From: Mycolicibacterium moriokaense
GTDB lineage: Bacteria; Actinomycetota; Actinomycetes; Mycobacteriales; Mycobacteriaceae
DNA length: 40,769 bases
Assembly (NCBI RefSeq): GCF_003201655.1
Contig: NZ_QJJU01000038.1
Location: 1-40,769, forward strand
Reading direction: 5' to 3'
Positions 17,583 through 24,984 of the stretch are shown in pieces. Each line of letters starts with the position of its first letter. The first letter of the stretch is position 1. Below the pieces are notes generated by a model. It was not told the DNA's origin, searched no databases, and worked only from the letters and a program-made list of their open reading frames with translations. Both the position numbers and the translations under genes were made by a program.

Positions 17583-18830
17583 TCAGCCACCGCGCATCCA
17601 CTGCGGTCCTGAGTAGTTTTCCCAGGGGTTGTAGTCGGCGAGCAGCGGCTCCTGCGGCGGTCGCTGATCCTCGGGCACATGCTGCAGGTTGATCCGGATT
17701 CGGTACCAGATCGAGCTGGGCCCGCGCATACCGTCAACGAGAATGTCTGCGGGCTGGAGTTTTTCGGCTACTGACGGGTAACGTCCGCGCCACTCGTCGA
17801 GCGCCGCCATCGCCTCGTCCTTGGTCTTCGTGCGGGCGATCTCGATCAACGGCATCACCGACTCGCGGCGGCCGGTCCCCTTCTTGGCACCCTTGGGTGC
17901 CTTCTCGGCAGGCCCGAGCCGGTCGGCGAGGTCGAGAAGCTGATCCAGCACCCCGGCGGCCGAGTCCATCGATTCCCATGGATCGCCGATCTCGGCGAAC
18001 CGGGCAGGCACTGTCGCGATGGTGAACGCCTCGGGCCGGCAGTCGGGGACCTCGTCCCAGTGCAGTGGCGTCGACACCCGCGCATCTGGCAGCGCGCGCA
18101 CCGAGTACGCCGAGGCGACAGTGCGGTCGAAGGCGTTCTGGTTGAAATCGACAAACACCCCCTCGCGCTCCTCCTTCCACCAGCGCGCGGTCGCCAACTC
18201 CGGAGCGCGTCGCTCCACTTCGCGGGCCACCGTCTGCGCTGCGAGCCGGACGAACTTGAATGGCCACCGCGGCTGGATTCGCGCATAGATATGTATGCCG
18301 CGCGAGCCGGAGGTTTTCGGCCAGCCAGTCAGGCCGTGGTCCTCGAGCACCTCGCGCGCGACGAGCGCGACGCCGACGATCTGCTTCCAGTCCACGCCGG
18401 GCATCGGATCGAGGTCGACCCTCAGCTCGTCGGGATGGGCGAGGTCGTCGGCCTGCACCGGATGCGGGTTGAGGTCGACGCAGCCCATGTTGACGGCCCA
18501 CGCGAGGCCTGCGGCATCGTGGATGACGGCCTCCTTGGCCGACGTTCCCGACGCGTACTTGAGCTCGGCGACGTCTACATAGTCGGGCCGCTTCTCCGGC
18601 GCGCGCTTCTGGAAGACGGCTTCCTCCGTGATGCCTTTGACGAATCGCTTGAGGATCATCGGGCGGTTGGCCACGCCGCGCAGCGCACCTTCGGCCACGG
18701 CGAGGTAGTAGTTGATCAGGTCGAGTTTGGTGACACTCGGCCGCCCGTTGAAATCGGGGAAAACGACCTTGTCAGGGTTGGTGACGGACACCTGTTGGCC
18801 GCCCACGTCCAGCGACAGGGGAGCAGCCAT
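17583..18830 (-). CDS. Stand-alone LigD-type polymerase domain protein (Rv0269c-like)
   Basis: A 415-residue archaeo-eukaryotic primase/polymerase of the LigD POL family without ligase or nuclease domains. Catalytic motifs: the metal-binding Asp pair in RVDLDP (about 138-142), SGSRGIHIY with the conserved His, and a third Asp in VFVDFNQN. Such enzymes add ribonucleotides or deoxynucleotides at DNA ends or gaps and support end joining and gap repair. The Lys/Gly linker and the C-terminal part ending in ENYSGPQW resemble the longer stand-alone class. ATG 18830 is preferred over an open frame 19 codons longer because it begins the conserved domain and has a leaderless -10. As in M. tuberculosis, it lies divergent from fadD2. 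Confidence 0.9.
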   Translation of the reverse strand: MAAPLSLDVGGQQVSVTNPDKVVFPDFNGRPSVTKLDLINYYLAVAEGALRGVANRPMILKRFVKGITEEAVFQKRAPEKRPDYVDVAELKYASGTSAKEAVIHDAAGLAWAVNMGCVDLNPHPVQADDLAHPDELRVDLDPMPGVDWKQIVGVALVAREVLEDHGLTGWPKTSGSRGIHIYARIQPRWPFKFVRLAAQTVAREVERRAPELATARWWKEEREGVFVDFNQNAFDRTVASAYSVRALPDARVSTPLHWDEVPDCRPEAFTIATVPARFAEIGDPWESMDSAAGVLDQLLDLADRLGPAEKAPKGAKKGTGRRESVMPLIEIARTKTKDEAMAALDEWRGRYPSVAEKLQPADILVDGMRGPSSIWYRIRINLQHVPEDQRPPQEPLLADYNPWENYSGPQWMRGG

Positions 18831-18836
18831 ACCGTC

Positions 18837-18842
18837 ATCGTA
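18837..18842 (-). promoter_or_regulatory. Leaderless -10 element of the polymerase gene
   Basis: Minus-strand TACGAT ends 6 nt before the ATG at 18830. Its position supports this ATG over the longer frame, which would place the -10 inside the coding region. Confidence 0.55.
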
Positions 18843-18873
18843 ATTTCCCGGCCGACATGCGACGCGCGTCACA

Positions 18874-18879
18874 TATTGT
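18874..18879 (+). promoter_or_regulatory. Leaderless -10 element of fadD2
   Basis: TATTGT ends 6 nt before the fadD2 ATG at 18886, so transcription should begin at the start codon. Together with the opposite -10 at 18837-18842, it forms a compact back-to-back promoter in only 55 bp. Confidence 0.55.
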
Positions 18880-18885
18880 GGGCTC

Positions 18886-20577
18886 ATGCCTAAGCTAACC
18901 GATCTTCCGTTGCAGGCAGCGGCGAAGATCCAGCAGTACGCCGAGCGTGGATCCGCAGAACTGCACTACCTCGTCAAAATGCTGGAGGCGGGCGCGTTCA
19001 AGCTCGAGCCGCCGCAGAATGTCGCCGCCATGGTCGCCGACATCCGGCGCTGGGGCGAGTTCGGGATGATCCCCGCGCTCAACGCGCGTCGAACCCCCAA
19101 TGCGACCGCGATCATCGACGACGACGGCGAGGTCACCTTCAAGGAGCTCGACGAGGCCGCGCACGAGGTCGCCAACGGTCTGCTCGCGATGGGGGTCAAG
19201 GGCGGAGACGGCGTGGCGATCCTGGCCCGCAACCACCGGTGGTTCCTGATGGCGGTGTACGGCGCGGCCCGTGCCGGCGCCCGCATCATCCTGCTCAACA
19301 GTGAGTTCTCCGGACCGCAGATCAAGGAGGTCGCGGAGCGCGAGGGCGCCAAGGTGATCATTTACGACGACGAGTACTGCCAGGCTGTGTCCGCGGCGAA
19401 CCCGGAATTGGGCAAGCTGCGCGCGCTTGGCAAGAACCCGGATAAGGACGAACCGTCGGGCAGCACGGACGAGACGCTGGAAGACCTCATCGCGCGCAGT
19501 TCCGGCAAGCCCGCACCCAAGGCGACGAAGCATTCGTCGATCATCATCTTGACCAGCGGCACTACCGGAACTCCCAAGGGCGCCAACAGAAGTACGCCGC
19601 CGACACTGGCGCCGATCGGCGGCATTCTCTCGCACGTGCCGTTCAAGTCGGGCGAGGTGACGTCGCTGCCCGCTCCGATGTTCCACGCGCTCGGGTTCCT
19701 GCACGCCACCATCGCGATGATGCTCGGCTCGACGCTGGTGCTGCGCCGACGCTTCAAGCCTCCGACCGTGTTGGCGGACATCGAGGAGCACAAGGTGACC
19801 GCGATGGTCGTGGTGCCCGTGATGCTGTCGCGCATCCTGGACGCTCTCGACGCGACGGAGCGCAAGCCGGATCTGTCGTCGTTGCGGATCGTGTTCGTGT
19901 CCGGCTCGCAGCTTGGCGGAGAACTGGCCACCCGTGCGCTCAAGGATCTGGGTCCCGTCATCTACAACCTCTACGGGTCGACGGAGATCGCTTTCGCCAC
20001 CATTGCCCGGCCGAAGGATCTGTCGATCAATCCGGCCACCGTCGGGCCTGTGGTCAAGGGCGTGAAGGTGAAGATCCTCGACGACAACGGCCACGAGCTG
20101 CCGCAGGGCGAGGTCGGCCGCATCTTCGTCGGCAACTTCTTCCCGTTCGAGGGCTACACCGGCGGCGGCGGTAAGCAGATCATCGACGGCCTGATGTCGT
20201 CTGGCGACGTCGGTTACTTCGACGAGCACGGCCTGCTGTACGTCAGTGGCCGCGACGACGAGATGATCGTCTCCGGTGGCGAGAACGTCTTCCCCGCCGA
20301 GGTCGAGGATCTGATCAGCGGCCACCCCGAGGTCATCGAGGCCACCGCGCTCGGCGTCGAGGACAAGGAGTGGGGGCACCGGCTGCGGGCCTTCGTCGTC
20401 AAAACCGACGGTGCCAGCATCGGCGAGGACGACATCAAGACCTACGTCAAAGACCATCTGGCCCGGTACAAGGTGCCGCGCGAAGTGGTGTTCCTCGACG
20501 AACTGCCGCGCAACCCGACGGGCAAGATCCTCAAGCGGGAATTGCGCGACATCACCGTCGGCGGAGACGACGAATAG
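18886..20577 (+). CDS. fadD2: Acyl-CoA synthetase FadD2
   Basis: A 563-residue ANL-family acyl-CoA ligase. Signatures: the phosphate loop TSGTTGTPKGA (about 222-232), YGSTEIAF (A5), MSSGDVGYF where most relatives have TGD, SGRDDEMIVSGGENVFP, and the C-terminal PTGKILKREL with the catalytic Lys. It activates fatty or sterol-side-chain acids to acyl-CoA; the exact substrate of FadD2 is not settled. Length and neighbours match M. tuberculosis Rv0270 (560 residues as I recall), with the divergent polymerase gene upstream. Here a five-gene segment separates it from fadE6. No Shine-Dalgarno is seen, consistent with leaderless expression. Confidence 0.92.
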   Translation: MPKLTDLPLQAAAKIQQYAERGSAELHYLVKMLEAGAFKLEPPQNVAAMVADIRRWGEFGMIPALNARRTPNATAIIDDDGEVTFKELDEAAHEVANGLLAMGVKGGDGVAILARNHRWFLMAVYGAARAGARIILLNSEFSGPQIKEVAEREGAKVIIYDDEYCQAVSAANPELGKLRALGKNPDKDEPSGSTDETLEDLIARSSGKPAPKATKHSSIIILTSGTTGTPKGANRSTPPTLAPIGGILSHVPFKSGEVTSLPAPMFHALGFLHATIAMMLGSTLVLRRRFKPPTVLADIEEHKVTAMVVVPVMLSRILDALDATERKPDLSSLRIVFVSGSQLGGELATRALKDLGPVIYNLYGSTEIAFATIARPKDLSINPATVGPVVKGVKVKILDDNGHELPQGEVGRIFVGNFFPFEGYTGGGGKQIIDGLMSSGDVGYFDEHGLLYVSGRDDEMIVSGGENVFPAEVEDLISGHPEVIEATALGVEDKEWGHRLRAFVVKTDGASIGEDDIKTYVKDHLARYKVPREVVFLDELPRNPTGKILKRELRDITVGGDDE

Positions 20578-20777
20578 GAATAGTTGGCACCCTCACGTAG
20601 ATCTGGGTGAATCTTCCAACCACGCCCGCCACGCCAGCGCCCGAGTCCGTCATGATGTGAGTCGAAGAAGTGATATCGCATGCGATAGATCTCGTCGAAA
20701 TTGCATCCGGGGTTGCGAATGGTCGAAACGCTCAGCCTTGAGCGCAATTTCGACGGACACGTCGACTCGATCGTGCC
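20578..20777. other. 200-bp non-coding gap with strong dyads
   Basis: The gap lies between two convergent genes. It contains the exact 14-bp palindrome TATCGCATGCGATA (20674-20687) and then a 12-bp inverted repeat, CGTCGAAATTGC (20693-20704) with its complement at 20744-20755, enclosing a smaller hairpin GCTCA/TGAGC (20730-20743). No T-run follows, and no convincing open frame is present. It could be a bidirectional structured terminator, a small RNA or a remnant of an inserted element. Confidence 0.5.
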
Positions 20778-21089
20778 TTAGCTGGCGTAGATCGCGGCGC
20801 CCGGAATGGACAGGCACACCAGCATGAACGTGAGCAGGAACCATCCCGCGCCTTGCCAGGCCGGCCACGCGCCCTCTTCTTTCCACACCCGGTAGGTCTT
20901 GACGAATGCGCCTATCCCGCCGGCGAACAGAATTCCTGGGACCATCGACGCAACGATGACGTTCTCTCTCCAGGTGGTTGCGTAGATCGCGAACGCGACA
21001 CCCGCTGCCGCGACGACGACGCCGACATACTTAGCCGCCTCGTGGAACGTGCCGGGTCGGTCGAACCGCTTCTCAACGTCGTGGGTCAT
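20778..21089 (-). CDS. Small membrane protein, three hydrophobic segments
   Basis: A 103-residue protein with hydrophobic stretches at about 20-38, 44-60 and 78-98, joined by short polar loops with WKEEGAWPAW. It resembles small uncharacterised mycobacterial membrane proteins; no function is known. The start is set by a TAATG overlap with the upstream secreted protein (its TAA shares one base with this ATG), which indicates translational coupling. A longer frame upstream lies inside that gene and was rejected. Confidence 0.75.
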   Translation of the reverse strand: MTHDVEKRFDRPGTFHEAAKYVGVVVAAAGVAFAIYATTWRENVIVASMVPGILFAGGIGAFVKTYRVWKEEGAWPAWQGAGWFLLTFMLVCLSIPGAAIYAS

Positions 21090-21346
21090 TAAGGGCCGTT
21101 CACATACCAGGACAGGCAACCGGGATGGTTGCGGCAGGCGATGATCGCGTTGGCGTCTGGAGCCGACCCGGGGATCTTCGCCCCTTGCGGGCCGGGCAGC
21201 GTGCAGCTCGGGATGAAAGGACCCCACGGGAGGACGCCGTTGTAGCAGGGTTGCGCCGATGCCGGCGGGGCAATCACAAATGCGAGCGCGGCTGCTCCGG
21301 TTACCACGAAACGCACCATGGGTCGTACGAAAGTGCCCATATGCAC
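21089..21346 (-). CDS. Small secreted protein with four cysteines
   Basis: Up to 85 residues. A signal peptide is clear (MVRFVVTGAAALAFVIAPP, cleavage near ASA-QP), and the mature part of about 52 residues carries four Cys (QPC, PSC, IAC, PGC), suggesting two disulfide bonds. Starts at 21346, at the ATG two codons later, or at the internal ATG immediately before the signal core are all possible; no strong Shine-Dalgarno decides. It is coupled to the membrane protein gene by TAATG and follows the transaminase gene by 58 nt. Function unknown. Confidence 0.7.
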   Translation of the reverse strand: MHMGTFVRPMVRFVVTGAAALAFVIAPPASAQPCYNGVLPWGPFIPSCTLPGPQGAKIPGSAPDANAIIACRNHPGCLSWYVNGP

Positions 21347-21404
21347 TGCTAACGCCGAGCGACTACCTGACTATTTCAATGGTAGACCTGTTTCAACGCA
21401 ATGG

Positions 21405-22421
21405 TCAGTAGTCGATCGCCTCGATCAAAGGTGACGGCTCATCCATAAGCGCCCAGAACCGGTCGCGGATCGCCACGGTCATCGGACCTGGCGTGCCATC
21501 CCCGAGAGGCTCGCCGTCAAGCGTGTTGATCGGAGTGACACCGCCAGCCGTAGTGACCGCCATCAACTCGTCCGCGTCGTACAGCTCGTGGCTGGTGACG
21601 TCGCGCAACGTCGCCTCGATACCCATGGCGTCCGCGAGTTCGAACACCGTCTTGCGGGTGATGCCGGGCAATGCGTTTCGGGACGGCGATGCGAGCTTGC
21701 CGTCCTTGACGACGACCACGTTGAAACCAGGGCCCTCGGCGACGCAGTTGTCGGAATCCATCAGTATCGCGGTGCGCGCGCCGCGGTCCTTGGCCTCGAA
21801 GCTGGCCGCGGTCAGGTCGCCCCACTGATAGTTCTTGATCGTCGGGTCGACGGTGTTGCGGCCCGCGCGCCGCACGTGCCGCGGGACGATCGCCGTGGTG
21901 CCGAAGATCTGCTCATGCGGCGGGAACGCCCACAGATACGGGATCGCGTAGATGTACACCTGGTGGGTGAGCTTGGACAAGTCCTTCTCGCCCTTGCGTT
22001 TTCCGTACCCTCGGGTGACCGTCAAATTGACGAACGACTCCCGAAGCTGCGACATGGCCACGCAGCGCTTGGTGATATCTGTAAGTTCGTCCTTGCTGTA
22101 TCCGGGCTCGAGCCGCAGCTTGTGTGCGCCGTCGAGGAGCCGGTCCAGGTGGTCGCCGAGCCGGAAGATGTTGCCGTGCCACACATGTGCGACCGTGTAG
22201 GTGAGGTCGGAGTGGCCGAAACCGGTGTCGAAGATCGAGATCCGCGCCTCCTCCGCAGGGATGTACTCGCCCTCGATCCAGGCCACCCCGCCCGCGTACG
22301 GGCTCGAGGTGTCGAGCTCGTATTCGCTGTACTGGATCACCGAACCGGGTGGGGTGTCCTCCCGGATGGCACCCGGCTCGACGGCGACGAGATTGCTGGC
22401 ACCTAAGTCTGTGGCAGTCAT
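21405..22421 (-). CDS. Fold-type IV aminotransferase, (R)-selective amine transaminase-like
   Basis: A 338-residue PLP enzyme of the branched-chain aminotransferase/D-amino acid aminotransferase fold. The PLP lysine is Lys196 in TIKNYQWGD; other conserved pieces are GGVAWIEGEYIP (about 44-55), ARISIFDTGFGHSDLTYTV (59-77), HVWHGN, NLTVTRGYG (132-140), EGPGFNVVVVKDG and LPGITRKTV. The whole pattern, including SVIQYSEYELD near the N-terminus and the Y-x-V-x-HVW segment, follows from memory the Arthrobacter (R)-amine:pyruvate transaminase (ATA-117 type) rather than housekeeping IlvE. It would move an amino group between an amine or D-amino acid and a keto acid. The ATG overlaps the permease stop (TGATG). 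A longer frame lies within the permease gene. Confidence 0.88.
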   Translation of the reverse strand: MTATDLGASNLVAVEPGAIREDTPPGSVIQYSEYELDTSSPYAGGVAWIEGEYIPAEEARISIFDTGFGHSDLTYTVAHVWHGNIFRLGDHLDRLLDGAHKLRLEPGYSKDELTDITKRCVAMSQLRESFVNLTVTRGYGKRKGEKDLSKLTHQVYIYAIPYLWAFPPHEQIFGTTAIVPRHVRRAGRNTVDPTIKNYQWGDLTAASFEAKDRGARTAILMDSDNCVAEGPGFNVVVVKDGKLASPSRNALPGITRKTVFELADAMGIEATLRDVTSHELYDADELMAVTTAGGVTPINTLDGEPLGDGTPGPMTVAIRDRFWALMDEPSPLIEAIDY

Positions 22422-23917
22422 CAAAGTCCTTTCGTTACAGCGTAGTTGGGACCCGCATCGCCGCTGCGCAGCCGGTTGCGCAGTCCGGTGAAGGCCCAAA
22501 GCGTGGCGAGCACAAGCAGGCCGAGAAACACATAGCCGTTGCCCGCGAACTGCGGGAGGAAGATCAGCGCCGCACACACCAGGGTGAAGCAGATGGCCGC
22601 GATCATGGCCACCGGCACACGCGCCTTGCCGAGGTCGAAGGTTCCTGGCTCGGGCGTCGGGATGGTTCCGCGGCGATTGGCGATCAACACGGCGACTGTC
22701 TGCAGGAGGTACATCGCGCAGACCGCCAGCGAGGACAGCCCGAGAATGAGGAAGAACGCCTTCTCGCTGACCAGTGCCGAAAGCAGCAGGATCGTCGAAA
22801 ACCCGAAGATTCCGAGCACTGCGTACGTTGGCGTGCGGTTCGACGGGGACACGTGCCGCCAGACGTGGGAGAACGGCAGCATGTTGTCGCGGGCCATCGA
22901 GTAGGTCAGCCGGGTCGCGACCAGGATGTTGGCCAGGATGCAGGCCAGCACGTTGGTCAGGGCCACGGCGACGACTATCTTGCTGATGACCGGGCCGACC
23001 TGTTGGGTGATGATCTCCTCGATGGGGGCAGCGGACGCGGCTTGAACGGCGTCCTGATTCTTGATCGCCAGCACGTAGACGACGTACATGCCGAACTCGA
23101 TCACGATCGAGGCGGTCAATGCGTAGAACATCGTGCGCGGAATGACGTGGCGGGCGTTGACGGTCTCCTCGGCAATGTCGGCACTGGCCTCCACTCCGAT
23201 GAGTCCGAAGAAGGGGCCAAGCGACGCCGCCAGCCAGGCCAGGACGTACGGACTACTACCCTCAGACGCGCCGCCGGTGAAAAGCACCAAGACGGATTGG
23301 TGGTTGTCCGGCGAGGAGAAGGCGACGATCGCGACGAGAATCGTTGCGCCGACGGTGATGACGAACTCGAGGCTCACGCCGATGTTGTTGACCATCGTCG
23401 CGAATCGCACGCCATACAGGTTGATGAGCATGCAGACGGCCATCACGCCTATGGCGACGAGTATCTGCGCGGTCTGGCTCATGTTCCAGCCGAACAGGCT
23501 GCCGAGGTAGCCGGACAGAATGAAGCCGACGCCGGTCATGCCGCAAATCCACCCGGCGAGGGCAAGCACGCCGGTGAACAGCGCCATCGTCGAGCCGACG
23601 AGGCGACTGGTCCACTGGTACGAATAGCCTGCCAAGGGGATCTTGGCGGTTAAGTCGGCGGCGATGAACGTCCAGACCACGAACACCGCGGCGGCGAGCA
23701 GCAGGGTCCACACGAACGGCCCGCCTGCGGTGAAGTACCCGGCGCCGAATCCGGTGAACACCGCCGTCGTGGCGCTGATCGTCGCAAAGCCGATGGCGAA
23801 GGACGCCAGTCGGCCGACCGACCGGTCGAGCTTCTGCGTGTAGCCGAACTGGGCCAGCCGGGCGTCTTCGTCGTCCATCGGCGCCGAAGGCGTAACGGGT
23901 GAGGCGGTGTCAGTCAT
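22421..23917 (-). CDS. APC-family amino acid/amine permease
   Basis: A 498-residue permease with about 12 hydrophobic segments and a polar N-terminal tail of about 38 residues. The first segment has ISATTAVFTGFGAGYFTAGG, and the TAKIPLAGYSYQW and PFFGLIGVEASADIAEET segments mark the amino acid-polyamine-organocation superfamily, nearest to the amino acid/choline or ethanolamine-type transporters. It should import an amino acid or amine. It is translationally coupled to the transaminase, which suggests that its cargo is the amino donor. A LysR-type dyad lies 56 nt upstream of its start. Confidence 0.9.
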   Translation of the reverse strand: MTDTASPVTPSAPMDDEDARLAQFGYTQKLDRSVGRLASFAIGFATISATTAVFTGFGAGYFTAGGPFVWTLLLAAAVFVVWTFIAADLTAKIPLAGYSYQWTSRLVGSTMALFTGVLALAGWICGMTGVGFILSGYLGSLFGWNMSQTAQILVAIGVMAVCMLINLYGVRFATMVNNIGVSLEFVITVGATILVAIVAFSSPDNHQSVLVLFTGGASEGSSPYVLAWLAASLGPFFGLIGVEASADIAEETVNARHVIPRTMFYALTASIVIEFGMYVVYVLAIKNQDAVQAASAAPIEEIITQQVGPVISKIVVAVALTNVLACILANILVATRLTYSMARDNMLPFSHVWRHVSPSNRTPTYAVLGIFGFSTILLLSALVSEKAFFLILGLSSLAVCAMYLLQTVAVLIANRRGTIPTPEPGTFDLGKARVPVAMIAAICFTLVCAALIFLPQFAGNGYVFLGLLVLATLWAFTGLRNRLRSGDAGPNYAVTKGL

Positions 23918-23972
23918 GCAGTGAGGAAACCCCTATTCGGCCTGTTCAGGGAAATTCCAAATTCTGATCTAC

Positions 23973-23991
23973 TGATAAGCATTCTTTATCA
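23973..23991. promoter_or_regulatory. LysR-type operator (TGATAA-N7-TTATCA)
   Basis: TGATAA (23973-23978) and TTATCA (23986-23991) are exact inverted repeats around 7 nt, matching the T-N11-A style of LysR binding boxes. The dyad contains the stop codon of the LysR gene and lies just upstream of the permease, the expected place for an activator site of the permease-transaminase operon. Confidence 0.6.
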
Positions 23992-24906
23992 ATAGTCGGT
24001 CGCAGAGCGTTCGGGCGACTTCCCGTCGTCAAAGCTCCAACGTTCGCGAACGTGCCGCACCAACTGTGCCGCGTCGCGGCTGAGTCCGGTCGGGTGCCAA
24101 GCCAGCGCGGTGTAGTTGCGCGGACGGTCGACGATCGGCACGTACGCGATGCCCTGCCGGTTGTACAGCCGGGCGCTGGCCTCGCTGGTGAAGCTGATGC
24201 CGAGCCCCCGCGCGATCGTCGTGGTCTCCTCTTCGTAGGTGGCAGCGACGGCGGCGATGGTGGGCGGTTTGCCGCCGCGCGCATCCATCGCCATCCAGTA
24301 GTCACGCCACCTGCCTGCGGTGGCCGGGGCGACAACGATCGGATCGTCGAGCAACTCGGCGATCGTCAGCTCGGAGCGGCCCGCCAGCGGATGGTCCCGC
24401 GGCAGGCAGGCCACCCAGTCCTCGGCGTCGAGGATGAACGTCCGATGTTCGGGCAGATCCACCGGCGGCCTGATGATCGCCACCTCGGTGGTGCCGTCGG
24501 CGAGGCCCGCCGTCGGATCGGAGAAGTCGAATTCCCTTGGTTCCAAGGTGATTTCCGGGTAGGCGGCCTCGAAGTGGCGCACCAGCCGGAACAATAGGTC
24601 CGCGCCCGTGCCGATCAGATAGCCAAGCCGTATCCGGCGTAAGTGCGCGGACATATCGATCAAGTCGTCTACCGCGGTATCAATTCCATGCAGGGCGTCA
24701 CGCACCTTCGGCAACCAGGCGCCGCCGAGTTCGGTCAACGCGACCTCACGGGTGCTGCGGGTGAACAGCATGACACCGACCTGATGCTCGAGCTGCTTGA
24801 TCGCCGTCGACAGTGCGGGCTGAGTGATGAACAGCCTCTCGGCCGCGCGCCGATAGTTCAGCTCCTCGCCAAGTACGGCGAAGTAGCGCAGTTGGCGCAG
24901 CGTCAC
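23989..24906 (-). CDS. LysR-family regulator
   Basis: A 305-residue LysR-type regulator. The winged helix-turn-helix fills residues 1-60 (MTLRQLRYFAVLGEELNYRR, then TQPALSTAIKQLE), followed by a linker helix and a periplasmic-binding-protein-like effector domain from about 90 with RLGYLIGTGA. It is the first gene of the minus-strand unit LysR, permease, transaminase; the gap to the permease is 71 nt. It probably senses the transported compound. It starts at a GTG. Confidence 0.92.
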   Translation of the reverse strand: MTLRQLRYFAVLGEELNYRRAAERLFITQPALSTAIKQLEHQVGVMLFTRSTREVALTELGGAWLPKVRDALHGIDTAVDDLIDMSAHLRRIRLGYLIGTGADLLFRLVRHFEAAYPEITLEPREFDFSDPTAGLADGTTEVAIIRPPVDLPEHRTFILDAEDWVACLPRDHPLAGRSELTIAELLDDPIVVAPATAGRWRDYWMAMDARGGKPPTIAAVAATYEEETTTIARGLGISFTSEASARLYNRQGIAYVPIVDRPRNYTALAWHPTGLSRDAAQLVRHVRERWSFDDGKSPERSATDY

Positions 24907-24984
24907 GTCAGCGGTCGTCGGCGTTCCCTTCGGGAGATTGCAAACAGGGCTGTGATTCTCCGCCGATCAAGACCCTGAGTGCAA

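Noticed and set aside
18895..20457. A 520-codon minus-strand open frame
   Set aside because: It lies fully antisense to fadD2, has no recognisable domain and a His/Asp/Arg-rich composition typical of a GC-rich shadow frame.
21405..22421. Annotation as IlvE branched-chain aminotransferase
   Set aside because: The N-terminal segment and the YTVAHVWHGN region fit the (R)-amine transaminase group better than IlvE.
22349..23653. A 434-codon plus-strand open frame
   Set aside because: It is antisense to the permease and the transaminase 5' end and has only charged low-complexity sequence.
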